Positions 44,411 to 52,674 of a stretch of DNA of 64,000 nt are shown piece after piece. A program made the position numbers and the translations under genes. The notes below the pieces were generated by a model, which was not told the DNA's origin, did not search any database, and saw only the letters and a program-made list of their open reading frames with translations. The DNA is from Desulfobacteraceae bacterium. Lineage in GTDB: Bacteria; Desulfobacterota; Desulfobacteria; Desulfobacterales; Desulfobacteraceae. The stretch lies in the NCBI GenBank assembly GCA_016743945.1, contig JADGFI010000023.1:1-64000 (forward strand), given 5' to 3'. Every line of letters starts with the position of its first letter. Position 1 is the stretch's first letter.

Positions 44411-45709
44411 ATGAAGGAAAGACGATTTGAACTAAACATCGGAAAAGGAACAGAAAAATTTTCCATCCCCGAAGAACAGCTTCTCTACGAACTTCTAGGG
44501 GAAAATCAAGCGCCACCTGAAGATTTGTCTATCGCCTATCGATATGCTCTGGCCAATCCCATAGATAGCCCTCCCCTGGCGGAAATTATTAACCCTGGAG
44601 AAACCGTTGCCATTGCGGTTAGCGATATCACCCGGGTCTGGCAGCACAATGAGTTGACCCTGCCCATCCTCATAGACACGCTGAATAAAGCAGGTATTGC
44701 AGATAAGGATATAACGGTTATTATTGCCGTTGGCGCCCATCGCCAGAATACACCAGAGGAAATGGCTGAACTATGCGGCAAAGAAATATATGAGCGTGTC
44801 CGGGTTGTTAATCACAATGCCTGGGACACCGATAATATGGTTTATTACGGCAAGACCGGCCGGGGAACCGAAGTATCTTTTAATCGCATTGTGGCCGAGG
44901 CGGATCGCGTTATTTTAACAGGCGGCGTTATTTATCACTATATGGTTGGATACGGCGGCGGACGAAAAAGTATTATGCCGGGGGTGTCATCCCTTAAGAC
45001 CATCCAACAAAATCATATGTGGGCCATGGGGAAAAATCTGGGTGACGGTTCAAACCCATTGGCCGCCAACATGAAAACCAGAGGGAATCCGGCCCACGAA
45101 GACATGATGGATGTTGCGGCATTTCTCAAGGCAGATTTTCTCATCAATGTGGTTCCCAACCTAGACGGTGATATCACTGGTATTTTTGCAGGCAATTGGA
45201 TCTCGGCCTGGCAGGACGCAACCAAACTGGTTGATAAAATATTCGGGGTAGCCATTCAAGAACAGGCAGATATCGTCATTGCATCGGCTGGCGGCTACCC
45301 AAAAGACATCAATCTTTATCAGTCCCAGAAAACTATAGACAATGCGGTCTACGCCATGAAACCCGGTGGAATTACCATCGTGCTTGCCGATTGTCCGGAT
45401 ATTAAGGAACCCAGTGAATTCTTTGACTGGTTCAATCATCCCACAGCCTTTGAAATGGAAAGGGCCGTACGGGAAAATTTTCTTATCTCGGGCTGGGTTG
45501 CAGTACGGCAATTAGAGTATGCAAACCTGGGCCATATTATTCTGGTCACCCGGGAAAAAAATATTGAAATCGCAAAGAATGCCGGTGTTCAGGGAGTCGC
45601 AACCATGGAAGAGGCATTGGCAATCGCATATGAAAAGTGCGGCACCCGTTCCCCGACATTTACGATCATGCCCCAGGGGGCGAATACATTTCCGATTCTT
45701 AAGAAATAG
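44411..45709 (+). CDS. larA: LarA-family nickel-pincer 2-hydroxyacid racemase/epimerase
   Basis: 432 residues from the ATG at 44411, which has AGGAAG upstream (an in-frame TTG at 44357 lies in the operator). The four key residues of lactate racemase LarA are conserved with exact spacing: His110 (VGAHRQNT), His176 (IYHYM), Lys186 (GGRKSI, the residue that binds the nickel-pincer nucleotide) and His202 (QNHMW). The family racemises or epimerises 2-hydroxy acids; members differ in substrate. The cofactor genes larB, larC and larE are not in the window. It is divergent from the TRAP/pan operon and shares its control region. Confidence 0.85.
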   Translation: MKERRFELNIGKGTEKFSIPEEQLLYELLGENQAPPEDLSIAYRYALANPIDSPPLAEIINPGETVAIAVSDITRVWQHNELTLPILIDTLNKAGIADKDITVIIAVGAHRQNTPEEMAELCGKEIYERVRVVNHNAWDTDNMVYYGKTGRGTEVSFNRIVAEADRVILTGGVIYHYMVGYGGGRKSIMPGVSSLKTIQQNHMWAMGKNLGDGSNPLAANMKTRGNPAHEDMMDVAAFLKADFLINVVPNLDGDITGIFAGNWISAWQDATKLVDKIFGVAIQEQADIVIASAGGYPKDINLYQSQKTIDNAVYAMKPGGITIVLADCPDIKEPSEFFDWFNHPTAFEMERAVRENFLISGWVAVRQLEYANLGHIILVTREKNIEIAKNAGVQGVATMEEALAIAYEKCGTRSPTFTIMPQGANTFPILKK

Positions 45710-45724
45710 AGAAAGGAGTGATAT

Positions 45725-46249
45725 ATGGCAGTTTACAGGTACGATGACAAAATCCCTAAAATTGGTAAAAAAGTATATATTAGCGATTCAGCCAGGGTTA
45801 TTGGTGACGTTACCATTGGTGACAATTGCTATATCGGCCATGGGGCTATTGTCAGGGGTGATTATGGAAAAATCATCATTGGTGCAGGAAGCGCCATAGA
45901 AGAAAATGCAATTCTTCATATCAGACCCAACGGCATTCTTGAGCTGGAAGAAAGAGTTACAGTGGGACATGGGGCTATCATACACGGCAAACAAATAAAA
46001 TCCCATGCGGTTATCGGGATTGGCTCTGTTATCGGGTTTAATGTTGTCATAGGGTCCTGGTCCATAGTAGCAGAGGGGTGTGTCATACCCCAGAACACCA
46101 TTATTCCCGATGAAAAAATCACAGGTGGCGTTCCGTTTAAAATCATTGGTGATGTTAAACAAAAGCATAAAGAGTTCTGGACCTATGGAAAACAACTGTA
46201 TGTAGACCTTGCAAGGGATTATCCAGACAAATTTGAAAGACTCAATTAA
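45725..46249 (+). CDS. gamma-carbonic anhydrase-like protein (PaaY/CaiE/YrdA type)
   Basis: A 174-residue left-handed beta-helix protein with hexapeptide repeats (ARVIGDVTIGDNCYIGHGAIVRGD onward). The three metal-binding histidines of the family are in place (ILHIR, VGHGAIIHG). It follows larA by 15 bases with an AAAGGAG site, so the two are co-transcribed. Activity may be CO2 hydration or a CoA-related accessory role as for PaaY; not decidable here. Confidence 0.85.
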   Translation: MAVYRYDDKIPKIGKKVYISDSARVIGDVTIGDNCYIGHGAIVRGDYGKIIIGAGSAIEENAILHIRPNGILELEERVTVGHGAIIHGKQIKSHAVIGIGSVIGFNVVIGSWSIVAEGCVIPQNTIIPDEKITGGVPFKIIGDVKQKHKEFWTYGKQLYVDLARDYPDKFERLN

Positions 46250-46345
46250 ACAGATTTTTTCACAGTGAAAATCATTTTGAGTATCATCCAATCAATGCTT
46301 TCTTAAAAATATCAATGGAAGCTGAGTAATTTATATACACCTGTC

Positions 46346-46385
46346 TACCCTCTCCGGGTAAAAACGATACATATCCCCTTGGGTA
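46346..46385. promoter_or_regulatory. candidate enhancer sites of the zraP-like gene
   Basis: TACCCTCTCCGGGTA (46346-46360), followed by AAAAA, is nearly the palindrome upstream of the kinase operon (37850-37865). A second, weaker repeat TATCCCCTTGGGTA lies at 46372-46385. Their centres are about 130 and 105 bases upstream of the expected transcription start, a normal enhancer distance. Confidence 0.55.
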
Positions 46386-46459
46386 TGGGCTATCCCAAAA
46401 AAATTAAATTTCCTTATTTTATCTTTTAATTTAAGTGCTTTATAAAAAAAATATTCTTC

Positions 46460-46475
46460 TGGCACAGGAGTTGCT
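46460..46475 (+). promoter_or_regulatory. sigma-54 promoter of the zraP-like gene
   Basis: TGGCACAGGAGTTGCT matches the sigma-54 consensus TGGCAC-N5-TTGCW at every fixed position. It lies about 60 bases before the ATG and is the clearest promoter in the window. Confidence 0.75.
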
Positions 46476-46536
46476 ATTATAATATTCAGAACGATCAATA
46501 CGGATCAGCACATTTAATTTAAACAAGGAGCATGTT

Positions 46537-47025
46537 ATGAAAAAATCAATGATAGTCATCACTTCTTTACTGGCAGTAACCCTTCTGGCCACCAGCGCAT
46601 TTTCATGGGGAGGCGGTGGTCGCGGATGCGGCGGTTCTGGTCAGGGAGGAAACAATTATACGGGCGGGACAAACGGTACCAATGCCTGGAATGACCTGTC
46701 CCAGGAGCAAAAGGATGAATTAACGGCGCTCAAACAAAAATTTATTGATACTACCTATGAAGTCAGATCTGCCATGATGGTCAAGCACCAGGAGCTGCGC
46801 ATGCTCATGGAAACCTCTGACCCTGACAGAGCCAAAATAGATGCCCTGGCAGAGGATGTCACAGATCTTCGGACCCAGATGCAGGCCAAACGCATTGATT
46901 TCCAGCTGGCAGCCAAAAAGATTGCCCCTGAACTCAATGGTTTTGCCATGGGCGGTCGAGGTGGATTTGGCGGTAAAGGAAACAACGGCGACTGCCTCAA
47001 ACAGGCCAGGCGCTGCCGCCAATAG
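46537..47025 (+). CDS. ZraP/Spy-like periplasmic metal-responsive protein
   Basis: A 162-residue secreted protein: signal peptide (1-22, ending SAFS), a Gly-rich patch with a cysteine (GGGGRGCGGSG), a helical LTxxQ-like domain (DLSQEQKDELTALKQKFIDTTYEVRSAMMVKHQELRMLM), and a second Gly/Cys-rich tail (GGRGGFGGKG, then DCLKQARRC). This is the plan of ZraP, a zinc-binding periplasmic chaperone controlled in E. coli by ZraSR and sigma-54. The sigma-54 promoter and matching enhancer repeats here support the same logic. Confidence 0.8.
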   Translation: MKKSMIVITSLLAVTLLATSAFSWGGGGRGCGGSGQGGNNYTGGTNGTNAWNDLSQEQKDELTALKQKFIDTTYEVRSAMMVKHQELRMLMETSDPDRAKIDALAEDVTDLRTQMQAKRIDFQLAAKKIAPELNGFAMGGRGGFGGKGNNGDCLKQARRCRQ

Positions 47026-47053
47026 GCGCTTCCAGATAGTTCTTATTTCCATA

Positions 47054-47096
47054 AAATGCCCGGGAAGTTTTATCACCTTCTTCCCGGGCATTTTTA
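47054..47096 (+). terminator. intrinsic terminator after the zraP-like gene
   Basis: A 14-bp stem, AAATGCCCGGGAAG (47054-47067) with CTTCCCGGGCATTT (47080-47093), and a 12-base loop, followed by T residues. Its position, 29 bases after the stop codon, fits. Confidence 0.85.
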
Positions 47097-47102
47097 TAAT
47101 TA

Positions 47103-47154
47103 CCCCGGGGGTAATATAGACAGGAGGCTTCAGCATAGAGCCGGTAATTAAGAC
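47103..47154 (-). pseudogene. two-piece scrap of an FAH-family gene
   Basis: Bases 47103-47131 match 60453-60481 at 26 of 29 positions, and 47133-47154 match 60995-61016 at 21 of 22. Both targets lie in the intact FAH-family gene on the minus strand, 540 bases apart there but touching here. This is what remains of a second copy after a large internal deletion. The minus-strand reading KPPVYITPG corresponds to KPPVYLTPGD in the intact protein. Confidence 0.6.
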
Positions 47155-47729
47155 TTTTTCCCAAAGCTCAGTAATTTCACCCGACCAACAGGCCTGCCTC
47201 AAGATACTTTAGAGCTTCCTCAAGACCTACGATAAAACGATTATTTATGGCTCGCTCTTTTTTTTCCCGCTGTGTTGAATGACAAGACAACAACATTTCA
47301 TCGTTTTCTGAATCAATCACCTTTTTGCACTTTTACGGTACAATTTTTATCTTGCTTGACAACAATTTTTTCATCTTCATTGAACTGTTGGTGACGTTTA
47401 CGGCTGACAATAAGAGACGCGTCAACATGTGTCCATCTTTCTTTGTCCGAAAACCACCCATACGTATTTGTTCTATCTTTTTTTTAATAAAGCGGCCAAA
47501 CAGAGAAAAAAATATGGCAAACCTGAAATCTGGTGTTAATTATCTCATATAGAATTGAGTATATTGATAGAACAAAAAAAATACCTAGCTCTTCCTTGAC
47601 AAAAATAAGTAGACCATGATACACCCCCCCCCGTTAAATTACTTTTTGGGTGGTGTGCTTCTGCCTTTTTGGGGGTGGGGGCATTTTTTTGTGACTGCCT
47701 GAACAAAAATACTATTTAAAGGTGGAAGA
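47155..47729. other. gene-free leader region of the nuo operon
   Basis: No supported gene; a 75-codon plus-strand frame (47325-47552) lacks a ribosome binding site and family features. Near the nuo end lie TTGACA (47596-47601) with ATACAC 17 bases later as a possible promoter, a run of nine C (47624-47632), GGGTGGTGTG (47648-47657), GGGGGTGGGGG (47671-47681) and then T7 (47684-47690). The C-run can pair with either G-block, which resembles an attenuator, though the proposed start point would fall within the C-run. Confidence 0.4.
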
Positions 47730-48131
47730 ATGAGTCCGGATTATCTGATCGACTCTCTGTATATAATGGTTTTTCTCATTGGTGGCGCCATTGCCGCATT
47801 TGCCCCCTTTGTTCTTTCCTATCTGCTCAGGCCCAAACACATCTTTTATAAAAAAACATGCCAGGCCTATGAGTGCGGAATGGATCCTTTTGGCACGGCC
47901 TGGGATTTCCGGTATGGTATTTCCTATTACCTGTATGCATTAATGTTTCTGGTGTTTGATGTGGACATTCTTTTTTTGTTCCCCATAGTGGAGGTTTTTC
48001 ACACGGTTTCTGCGATTCGGGGAATTCTTGAATTATTTATCTTTATTTTTATTCTATCACTGGCCATTGTTTATGCCTGGGTTAAAGGAGCATTTGATTG
48101 GAAAAAAAGACTGCCAAAGATACAGGGTTAG
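47730..48131 (+). CDS. nuoA: NADH:quinone oxidoreductase-like subunit A
   Basis: A 133-residue protein with three membrane helices. The conserved loop YECGMDPFGTAWDFRYGISYYLYALMFLVFDVD is nearly canonical, with the cysteine of the quinone-cavity loop present. It opens a complete membrane-plus-Q-module operon that lacks nuoE, nuoF and nuoG. An AAAGGTGGAAG site precedes the ATG. Confidence 0.93.
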   Translation: MSPDYLIDSLYIMVFLIGGAIAAFAPFVLSYLLRPKHIFYKKTCQAYECGMDPFGTAWDFRYGISYYLYALMFLVFDVDILFLFPIVEVFHTVSAIRGILELFIFIFILSLAIVYAWVKGAFDWKKRLPKIQG

Positions 48132-48688
48132 ACGCCTTCACCCAGGAACTTCGCCAACGGGTTTATGGTGTGGGAGAAGAACATGATAAAGGGCCGTTGC
48201 TCAAACTGGACATGGCTGATAAAATTTTAAGATTCTGCCAGGCAAATTCCTTGTGGCCAATGACCTTTGGGCTGGCCTGCTGCGCCATTGAGATGATGGC
48301 AACGGGAATGGCTCGGATCGATATGGCCCGTTATGGTGCTGAAGTGTTCAGGCCCTCTGCCAGACAATGTGATCTCATGATTGTTTCCGGCACGGTGAAC
48401 AAAAAAATGGCACCGGCCCTGATGACCCTGTACGAACAGATGCCCTATCCCAAATGGGTGATTGCAATGGGAAACTGTGCCATTTCAGGCGGCCCCTTTG
48501 CCGTGGAGGAAAACTATAATGTCATCCTTGGCGTGGACACCCTTATTCCGGTAGATGTGTATGTGCCGGGTTGTCCCCCCAGGCCTGAAGCACTCATGCA
48601 GGGACTTTTTAAGCTCCAGGAAAAAATTTCCGGTGTCCGTCATCCCTTTCCCCAAACCCCCCATCCTCCCCGGGAAAATAGCGAATAA
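48098..48688 (+). CDS. nuoB: NADH:quinone oxidoreductase-like subunit B
   Basis: A 196-residue protein starting at TTG 48098, 7 bases after AAAGGAG, inside the end of nuoA (34-base overlap). Cluster N2 ligands are all present: the tandem Cys of LACCAIEMM, MGNCAISGG and VPGCPPRPEA. It passes electrons from the last Fe-S cluster to quinone. Confidence 0.93.
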   Translation: MEKKTAKDTGLDAFTQELRQRVYGVGEEHDKGPLLKLDMADKILRFCQANSLWPMTFGLACCAIEMMATGMARIDMARYGAEVFRPSARQCDLMIVSGTVNKKMAPALMTLYEQMPYPKWVIAMGNCAISGGPFAVEENYNVILGVDTLIPVDVYVPGCPPRPEALMQGLFKLQEKISGVRHPFPQTPHPPRENSE

Positions 48689-48705
48689 AAAAGGAAGTTA
48701 CCCCC

Positions 48706-49194
48706 ATGAATGAACACACACAAATACTGGTTACTGCTGTGTCCGGCCTACCGGTCCGGGTTATCGAGACCAATTATCAGACCAAAGGGTTCCATGCCCA
48801 CCTGATGGTTGAGTCCAGCCATGACATAACCGATCTTGTGCAGGTGCTTTTAAACCTTCAGTATTTTATCGGGTTTGTCTCCGCCTGCCACACAGAGCCG
48901 AAGATTCAAATTCTTTACCAGTTTGCCCGGTATGATGTGAATCATCGCATTATGATCCAATGTGCTGTGGATGAGAACAACAACGTTCCGACCATTTGCC
49001 ATATTTTTCGAGGCGCTGACTGGCATGAACGGGAAACCCGGGATTTTTTCGGGATAAATTTTGTCAATCACCCCAATATGAATACCTTTATCCTGGATGA
49101 ATCTGACCGGGATTTAAAACCCTTATTAAAAAATGAAAAAATTCTAAAATCAACAGAGAGTATTTTGGGGCAGGGGAATCAAAATGACGAATGA
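48706..49194 (+). CDS. nuoC: NADH:quinone oxidoreductase-like subunit C
   Basis: A 162-residue protein with the 30-kDa-subunit signature ADWHERETRDFFGINFVNHPN near the C-terminus. It is a separate subunit here, not fused to NuoD as in E. coli. It overlaps nuoD by 11 bases. Confidence 0.9.
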   Translation: MNEHTQILVTAVSGLPVRVIETNYQTKGFHAHLMVESSHDITDLVQVLLNLQYFIGFVSACHTEPKIQILYQFARYDVNHRIMIQCAVDENNNVPTICHIFRGADWHERETRDFFGINFVNHPNMNTFILDESDRDLKPLLKNEKILKSTESILGQGNQNDE

Positions 49195-50344
49195 ACAACG
49201 GACAGCTGAACAGCTAACTGCTAAACAGCTGACACCTGAACAGGAAACAGCTGAACAACATCGGTTTTACCTGAACCTTGGGCCCCAGCATCCCAGTACC
49301 CATGGGGTTCTTCGGGTGGTTCTGGAGATGGACGGGGAGTGGGTGCTCAATCCCCAGCCGGATATAGGGTTTGGTCACAGGATGCATGAAAAAATGGGCG
49401 AGTCCCGATCATGGTCCCAATTTTTTGCCAATGTCGGACGGATGGATTATGTCAATGCCATGGCCTTTAATCATGGGTATGCAGGACTCATTGAACGGGC
49501 TGCCGGCATTGAGGTTCCCCTTCGGGCGGAATATATCCGGGTGATCACGGCCGAGCTGAACCGGGTGGCCAGCCATTTATTGTGGCTGGGCGCATTTATC
49601 CTGGACCTTGGGGCCTTTACCCCCATCCTTTATACCTTTGACGACCGGGAATCCATTTTAGATATTTTGGAAGATATCACAGGGTCCCGCCTGACCTACA
49701 GTTATTTCCGGGTGGGCGGTGTCATGAAGGACATTGACGACACCTTCATCGAGAAAACCCGTGGCTTTATCCAACAGCTTCGTAGCCGCTTTCCCATGTA
49801 TGAAACCCTGGTCAACAACAATGTGATCCTTCACCACCGGATGAAGGGGATTGCAGTTATATCAGAGGATATGGCCCGGCAATACGGGGTGACAGGGGCT
49901 GTATTACGCGGAAGCGGCATTGCCTATGATGTCCGGAAAAATGCCCCCTATTCGGTCTATCCGGAATTTAATTTTGATGTACCCGTTGGTAAAAACGGAG
50001 ATTGCATGGACCGGTACCTGGTCAAATTTGCTGAAATGGAACAGAGCCTGAGAATCATTGAACAGGCCCTGGACAAACTGCCCGAAGGAGAGTTCCGCAC
50101 AAAGGTGAAGGGAAAAATCAAGCTAAAACCCGGCATGACCAGCTTTAGTGTTGAAACTGCCAGGGGCGAGCTGACCTTTCTTTTGATCGGTGACGGCAGT
50201 GAGGTTCCCTATCGTTTGAAAATAAGGGTGCCTTCCTTTTCCAACTTGAGTGTGATGCCGGATCTGTGTTCGGATATGCTGCTGTCTGACCTGGTCACCA
50301 CCATGGGAAGCTTTGACCTGGTCATACCGGAGATTGATCGATAA
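49184..50344 (+). CDS. nuoD: NADH:quinone oxidoreductase-like subunit D
   Basis: A 386-residue 49-kDa subunit. Typical: LNLGPQHPSTHGVLR (quinone-site His and loop), GFGHRMHEKMGE, and the C-terminal SDLVTTMGSFDLVIPEIDR. The first about 28 residues are an unusual Gln/Thr/Glu-rich run of short repeats (AEQLTAKQLTPEQ), encoded by repeated ACAGCTGAACA-like DNA, and are not part of the family core. It overlaps nuoH by one base. Confidence 0.93.
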   Translation: MTNEQRTAEQLTAKQLTPEQETAEQHRFYLNLGPQHPSTHGVLRVVLEMDGEWVLNPQPDIGFGHRMHEKMGESRSWSQFFANVGRMDYVNAMAFNHGYAGLIERAAGIEVPLRAEYIRVITAELNRVASHLLWLGAFILDLGAFTPILYTFDDRESILDILEDITGSRLTYSYFRVGGVMKDIDDTFIEKTRGFIQQLRSRFPMYETLVNNNVILHHRMKGIAVISEDMARQYGVTGAVLRGSGIAYDVRKNAPYSVYPEFNFDVPVGKNGDCMDRYLVKFAEMEQSLRIIEQALDKLPEGEFRTKVKGKIKLKPGMTSFSVETARGELTFLLIGDGSEVPYRLKIRVPSFSNLSVMPDLCSDMLLSDLVTTMGSFDLVIPEIDR

Positions 50345-51342
50345 TGGAAAATTTATGTGGCACAATGGTACGAATTATTTCCTATGCCGTAATCATGATC
50401 ATATTCGGGTTTGCCAATGCCATCATCATGGGATATCTGGAGCGAAAACTGGCTGCCAGAATCCAACGCAGACCCGGTCCCATGGAAGTTGGCCCCCACG
50501 GCATTTACCAGCTGTTCGTGGATGGGATTAAAATCATCGGCAAGCAATTGATCGTCCCCAGGGATGTGGACGGGGTTCTTTTCAGGATTGCGCCGCTGCT
50601 TGCCTTTGCCCCGGTTGTTCTTCCCTTCATTGTGATTCCCTTCAGCCAGAAGCTTCAGGCAAGGGATTTCAACCTTGGCCTGCTCTTTATTGTGACCATT
50701 GCTTCGATCAATGTGTTAACCATTGTCATAGCCGGATGGGCATCCAACAACAAATATTCCCTGTTTGGGGCCATGCGGTCGGTTGCCCAGAATATTTCCT
50801 TTGAAGTGCCCGTGCTCATCTCCATCCTGTGCATTGCCCTCATGACCCGCACCTACAGCATGCAGGGAATTGTAGAGGCCCAGGGAACCGTCTGGTTTAT
50901 CCTGATACAGCCCGTGGCATTTATCATCTATTTTATTGCAGGGCTTGCCGAAACCAACCGGAACCCCTTTGATCTTCCCGAGGCAGAAAGTGAACTCACG
51001 GCAGGGTTTCACACCGAATACAGCGGATTCGGTTTTTCTCTTTTCGTAATTGCAGAATATGCCAACATGTTTCTGGTCTGTTCCATTGCAACGGTTCTTT
51101 TCCTGGGCGGATGGCACGGAATTCCCTTGCCATTCTTTGAATATACCGGGGCTGTCTGGTTTCTGGCAAAGGTGTATATTCTCATGGTGATCATGGTCTG
51201 GATCCGGTGGACATTTCCCCGGGTTCGGTTTGACCAGCTCTTGAACTTTTCATGGAAATATCTGATTCCATTTTCCCTGGTAAACCTGTTGTTAACCGCC
51301 ATTTGCATTAAATTATTCCCTCTTCTTAAGGAGATGATATGA
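50344..51342 (+). CDS. nuoH: NADH:quinone oxidoreductase-like subunit H
   Basis: A 332-residue membrane subunit of about eight helices with the conserved YLERKLAARIQRRPGPMEVGPHG near the N-terminus and GLAETNRNPFDLPEAESELTAGFHTEYSG in the middle. It forms the quinone channel with NuoB and NuoD. Confidence 0.94.
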   Translation: MENLCGTMVRIISYAVIMIIFGFANAIIMGYLERKLAARIQRRPGPMEVGPHGIYQLFVDGIKIIGKQLIVPRDVDGVLFRIAPLLAFAPVVLPFIVIPFSQKLQARDFNLGLLFIVTIASINVLTIVIAGWASNNKYSLFGAMRSVAQNISFEVPVLISILCIALMTRTYSMQGIVEAQGTVWFILIQPVAFIIYFIAGLAETNRNPFDLPEAESELTAGFHTEYSGFGFSLFVIAEYANMFLVCSIATVLFLGGWHGIPLPFFEYTGAVWFLAKVYILMVIMVWIRWTFPRVRFDQLLNFSWKYLIPFSLVNLLLTAICIKLFPLLKEMI

Positions 51343-51779
51343 ACGGCTATTTTCATGATCTCTACCGGGGGTCCAAAAGTCTGTTGAGCGGGATGCTCGT
51401 AACCTTAAAGGCAATTTTTCAACCCACGGTAACCGTTCAGTATCCCCGTGAAAAAATTGAGGTGACCCCCAACATCCGGGGGCATCTTACCATGGTGCTT
51501 GATCCTGAAACCCATACCCACCGATGCATTGTTTGCAACCGGTGTGCCAAAGAATGTCCCTCATCTTGTATCGATCTTTCGGGGGTGAAAGAGGAAGGTG
51601 TCAAAGGAAGGGTGCTGAGTCGTTATGTCTATAATTATACCAGCTGCTCCTTGTGCGGAAATTGTGTGGATGTCTGCCCGACAAAAGCCATTGAGTTTTC
51701 ATGTGAGTATGAGCTGGCATCCTTTTCCAAGGAAGATTTTATTTTTGATTTATTAAAAGAGGTAAAAAAAAGCCAATGA
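51339..51779 (+). CDS. nuoI: NADH:quinone oxidoreductase-like subunit I
   Basis: A 146-residue ferredoxin-like subunit with two [4Fe-4S] motifs: CIVCNRCAKECPSSCI (the last cysteine of each motif is shared between the clusters) and CSLCGNCVDVCP. With nuoEFG missing it is the most likely docking point for an outside electron donor. It overlaps both neighbours by four bases. Confidence 0.92.
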   Translation: MNGYFHDLYRGSKSLLSGMLVTLKAIFQPTVTVQYPREKIEVTPNIRGHLTMVLDPETHTHRCIVCNRCAKECPSSCIDLSGVKEEGVKGRVLSRYVYNYTSCSLCGNCVDVCPTKAIEFSCEYELASFSKEDFIFDLLKEVKKSQ

Positions 51780-52324
51780 GTTATCTTGTGCATTTGTCCG
51801 ACATATTGTTTGTTTTATTTGTCGTGATAACCATTATGGGCGCTTATCTGGCCGTAAGAAGAAATATACTTCTCATGCACTCGATGCTGGGACTTGCGGT
51901 GTGCATGCTGGGAATTGCCGGGCTTTATTTTTTTCTGGGCTCCATGTTTCTGGCCATGATGCAGGTATTGATCTACGTTGGTGCCCTTTGTGTTGTGCTG
52001 GTATTTGGTATTATGATCTCCTATACACCCAGTGAAATCAACCGGCGACAGATTAAAGGAAAGCACATGCCTTTGGCCCTGACGGCCTGTGGTCTTTTGT
52101 CTGCACCCATGGGCGTTCTGATTTTTAATACCGACTGGAAGGTTTCCACTGTATTTCCAAACGGTGACATCGGGCCATTAGGTGAAATGCTCCTCTATAA
52201 ATATTGTATGGCCTTTGAGCTGATATCCATCATTTTGTTAATTGGTATTGTGGGCTCGATTATTCTGGCCCGGGGCGGACATGTCACCGATGATAAAGCC
52301 TCCGTATCCATGGACGAACACTAA
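51776..52324 (+). CDS. nuoJ: NADH:quinone oxidoreductase-like subunit J
   Basis: A 182-residue membrane subunit with five predicted helices. The NuoJ segment MLGLAVCMLGIAGLYFFLGSMFLAMMQVLIYVGALCVVLVFGIM contains the conserved pi-bulge helix region (YVGA). Length is typical. Confidence 0.9.
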   Translation: MSYLVHLSDILFVLFVVITIMGAYLAVRRNILLMHSMLGLAVCMLGIAGLYFFLGSMFLAMMQVLIYVGALCVVLVFGIMISYTPSEINRRQIKGKHMPLALTACGLLSAPMGVLIFNTDWKVSTVFPNGDIGPLGEMLLYKYCMAFELISIILLIGIVGSIILARGGHVTDDKASVSMDEH

Positions 52325-52349
52325 AGCGCAATTTAAAGGAATAATCTCC

Positions 52350-52664
52350 ATGTTAAATAACAACATCCATATCTATTTGCTCCTTTCCGTTTTTTTGTTT
52401 GCGGCCGGATGCTATGGGTTGATCCAGCGTCGATCCTTTATCAGAATGCTCATTGCGGTGGAGTTGATTCTGAACGGGGCCGGATTAAATTTCATGGCTT
52501 TTTCACGGTTTACAGCGGCAGAGCCGAACACGGGAAGAGCATTTACCCTTTTTATAATGGGCCTGGCTGCAACCGAAGCCGCCATTATGGTGAGTGTCAG
52601 CCTGTCTGTTTATCGCAAATATTACACTGTCGATCCGGATGATGTAAAAGATTTGAAATTATAA
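52350..52664 (+). CDS. nuoK: NADH:quinone oxidoreductase-like subunit K
   Basis: A 104-residue subunit from the ATG at 52350 (AAAGGA upstream) with three helices. It has the two membrane glutamates used in proton transfer, in VELILNGAGLN and GLAATEAAIMVS. Longer readings upstream are shadow sequence over nuoJ. Confidence 0.9.
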   Translation: MLNNNIHIYLLLSVFLFAAGCYGLIQRRSFIRMLIAVELILNGAGLNFMAFSRFTAAEPNTGRAFTLFIMGLAATEAAIMVSVSLSVYRKYYTVDPDDVKDLKL

Positions 52665-52674
52665 AGGAACCCCC

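Noticed and set aside
46720..47202. 160-codon reverse-strand frame over the zraP-like gene
   Set aside because: Mostly the complement of the zraP-like gene; only the FAH scrap inside it is meaningful.
47325..47552. 75-codon plus-strand frame before nuo
   Set aside because: No ribosome binding site, low-complexity composition and no family features.
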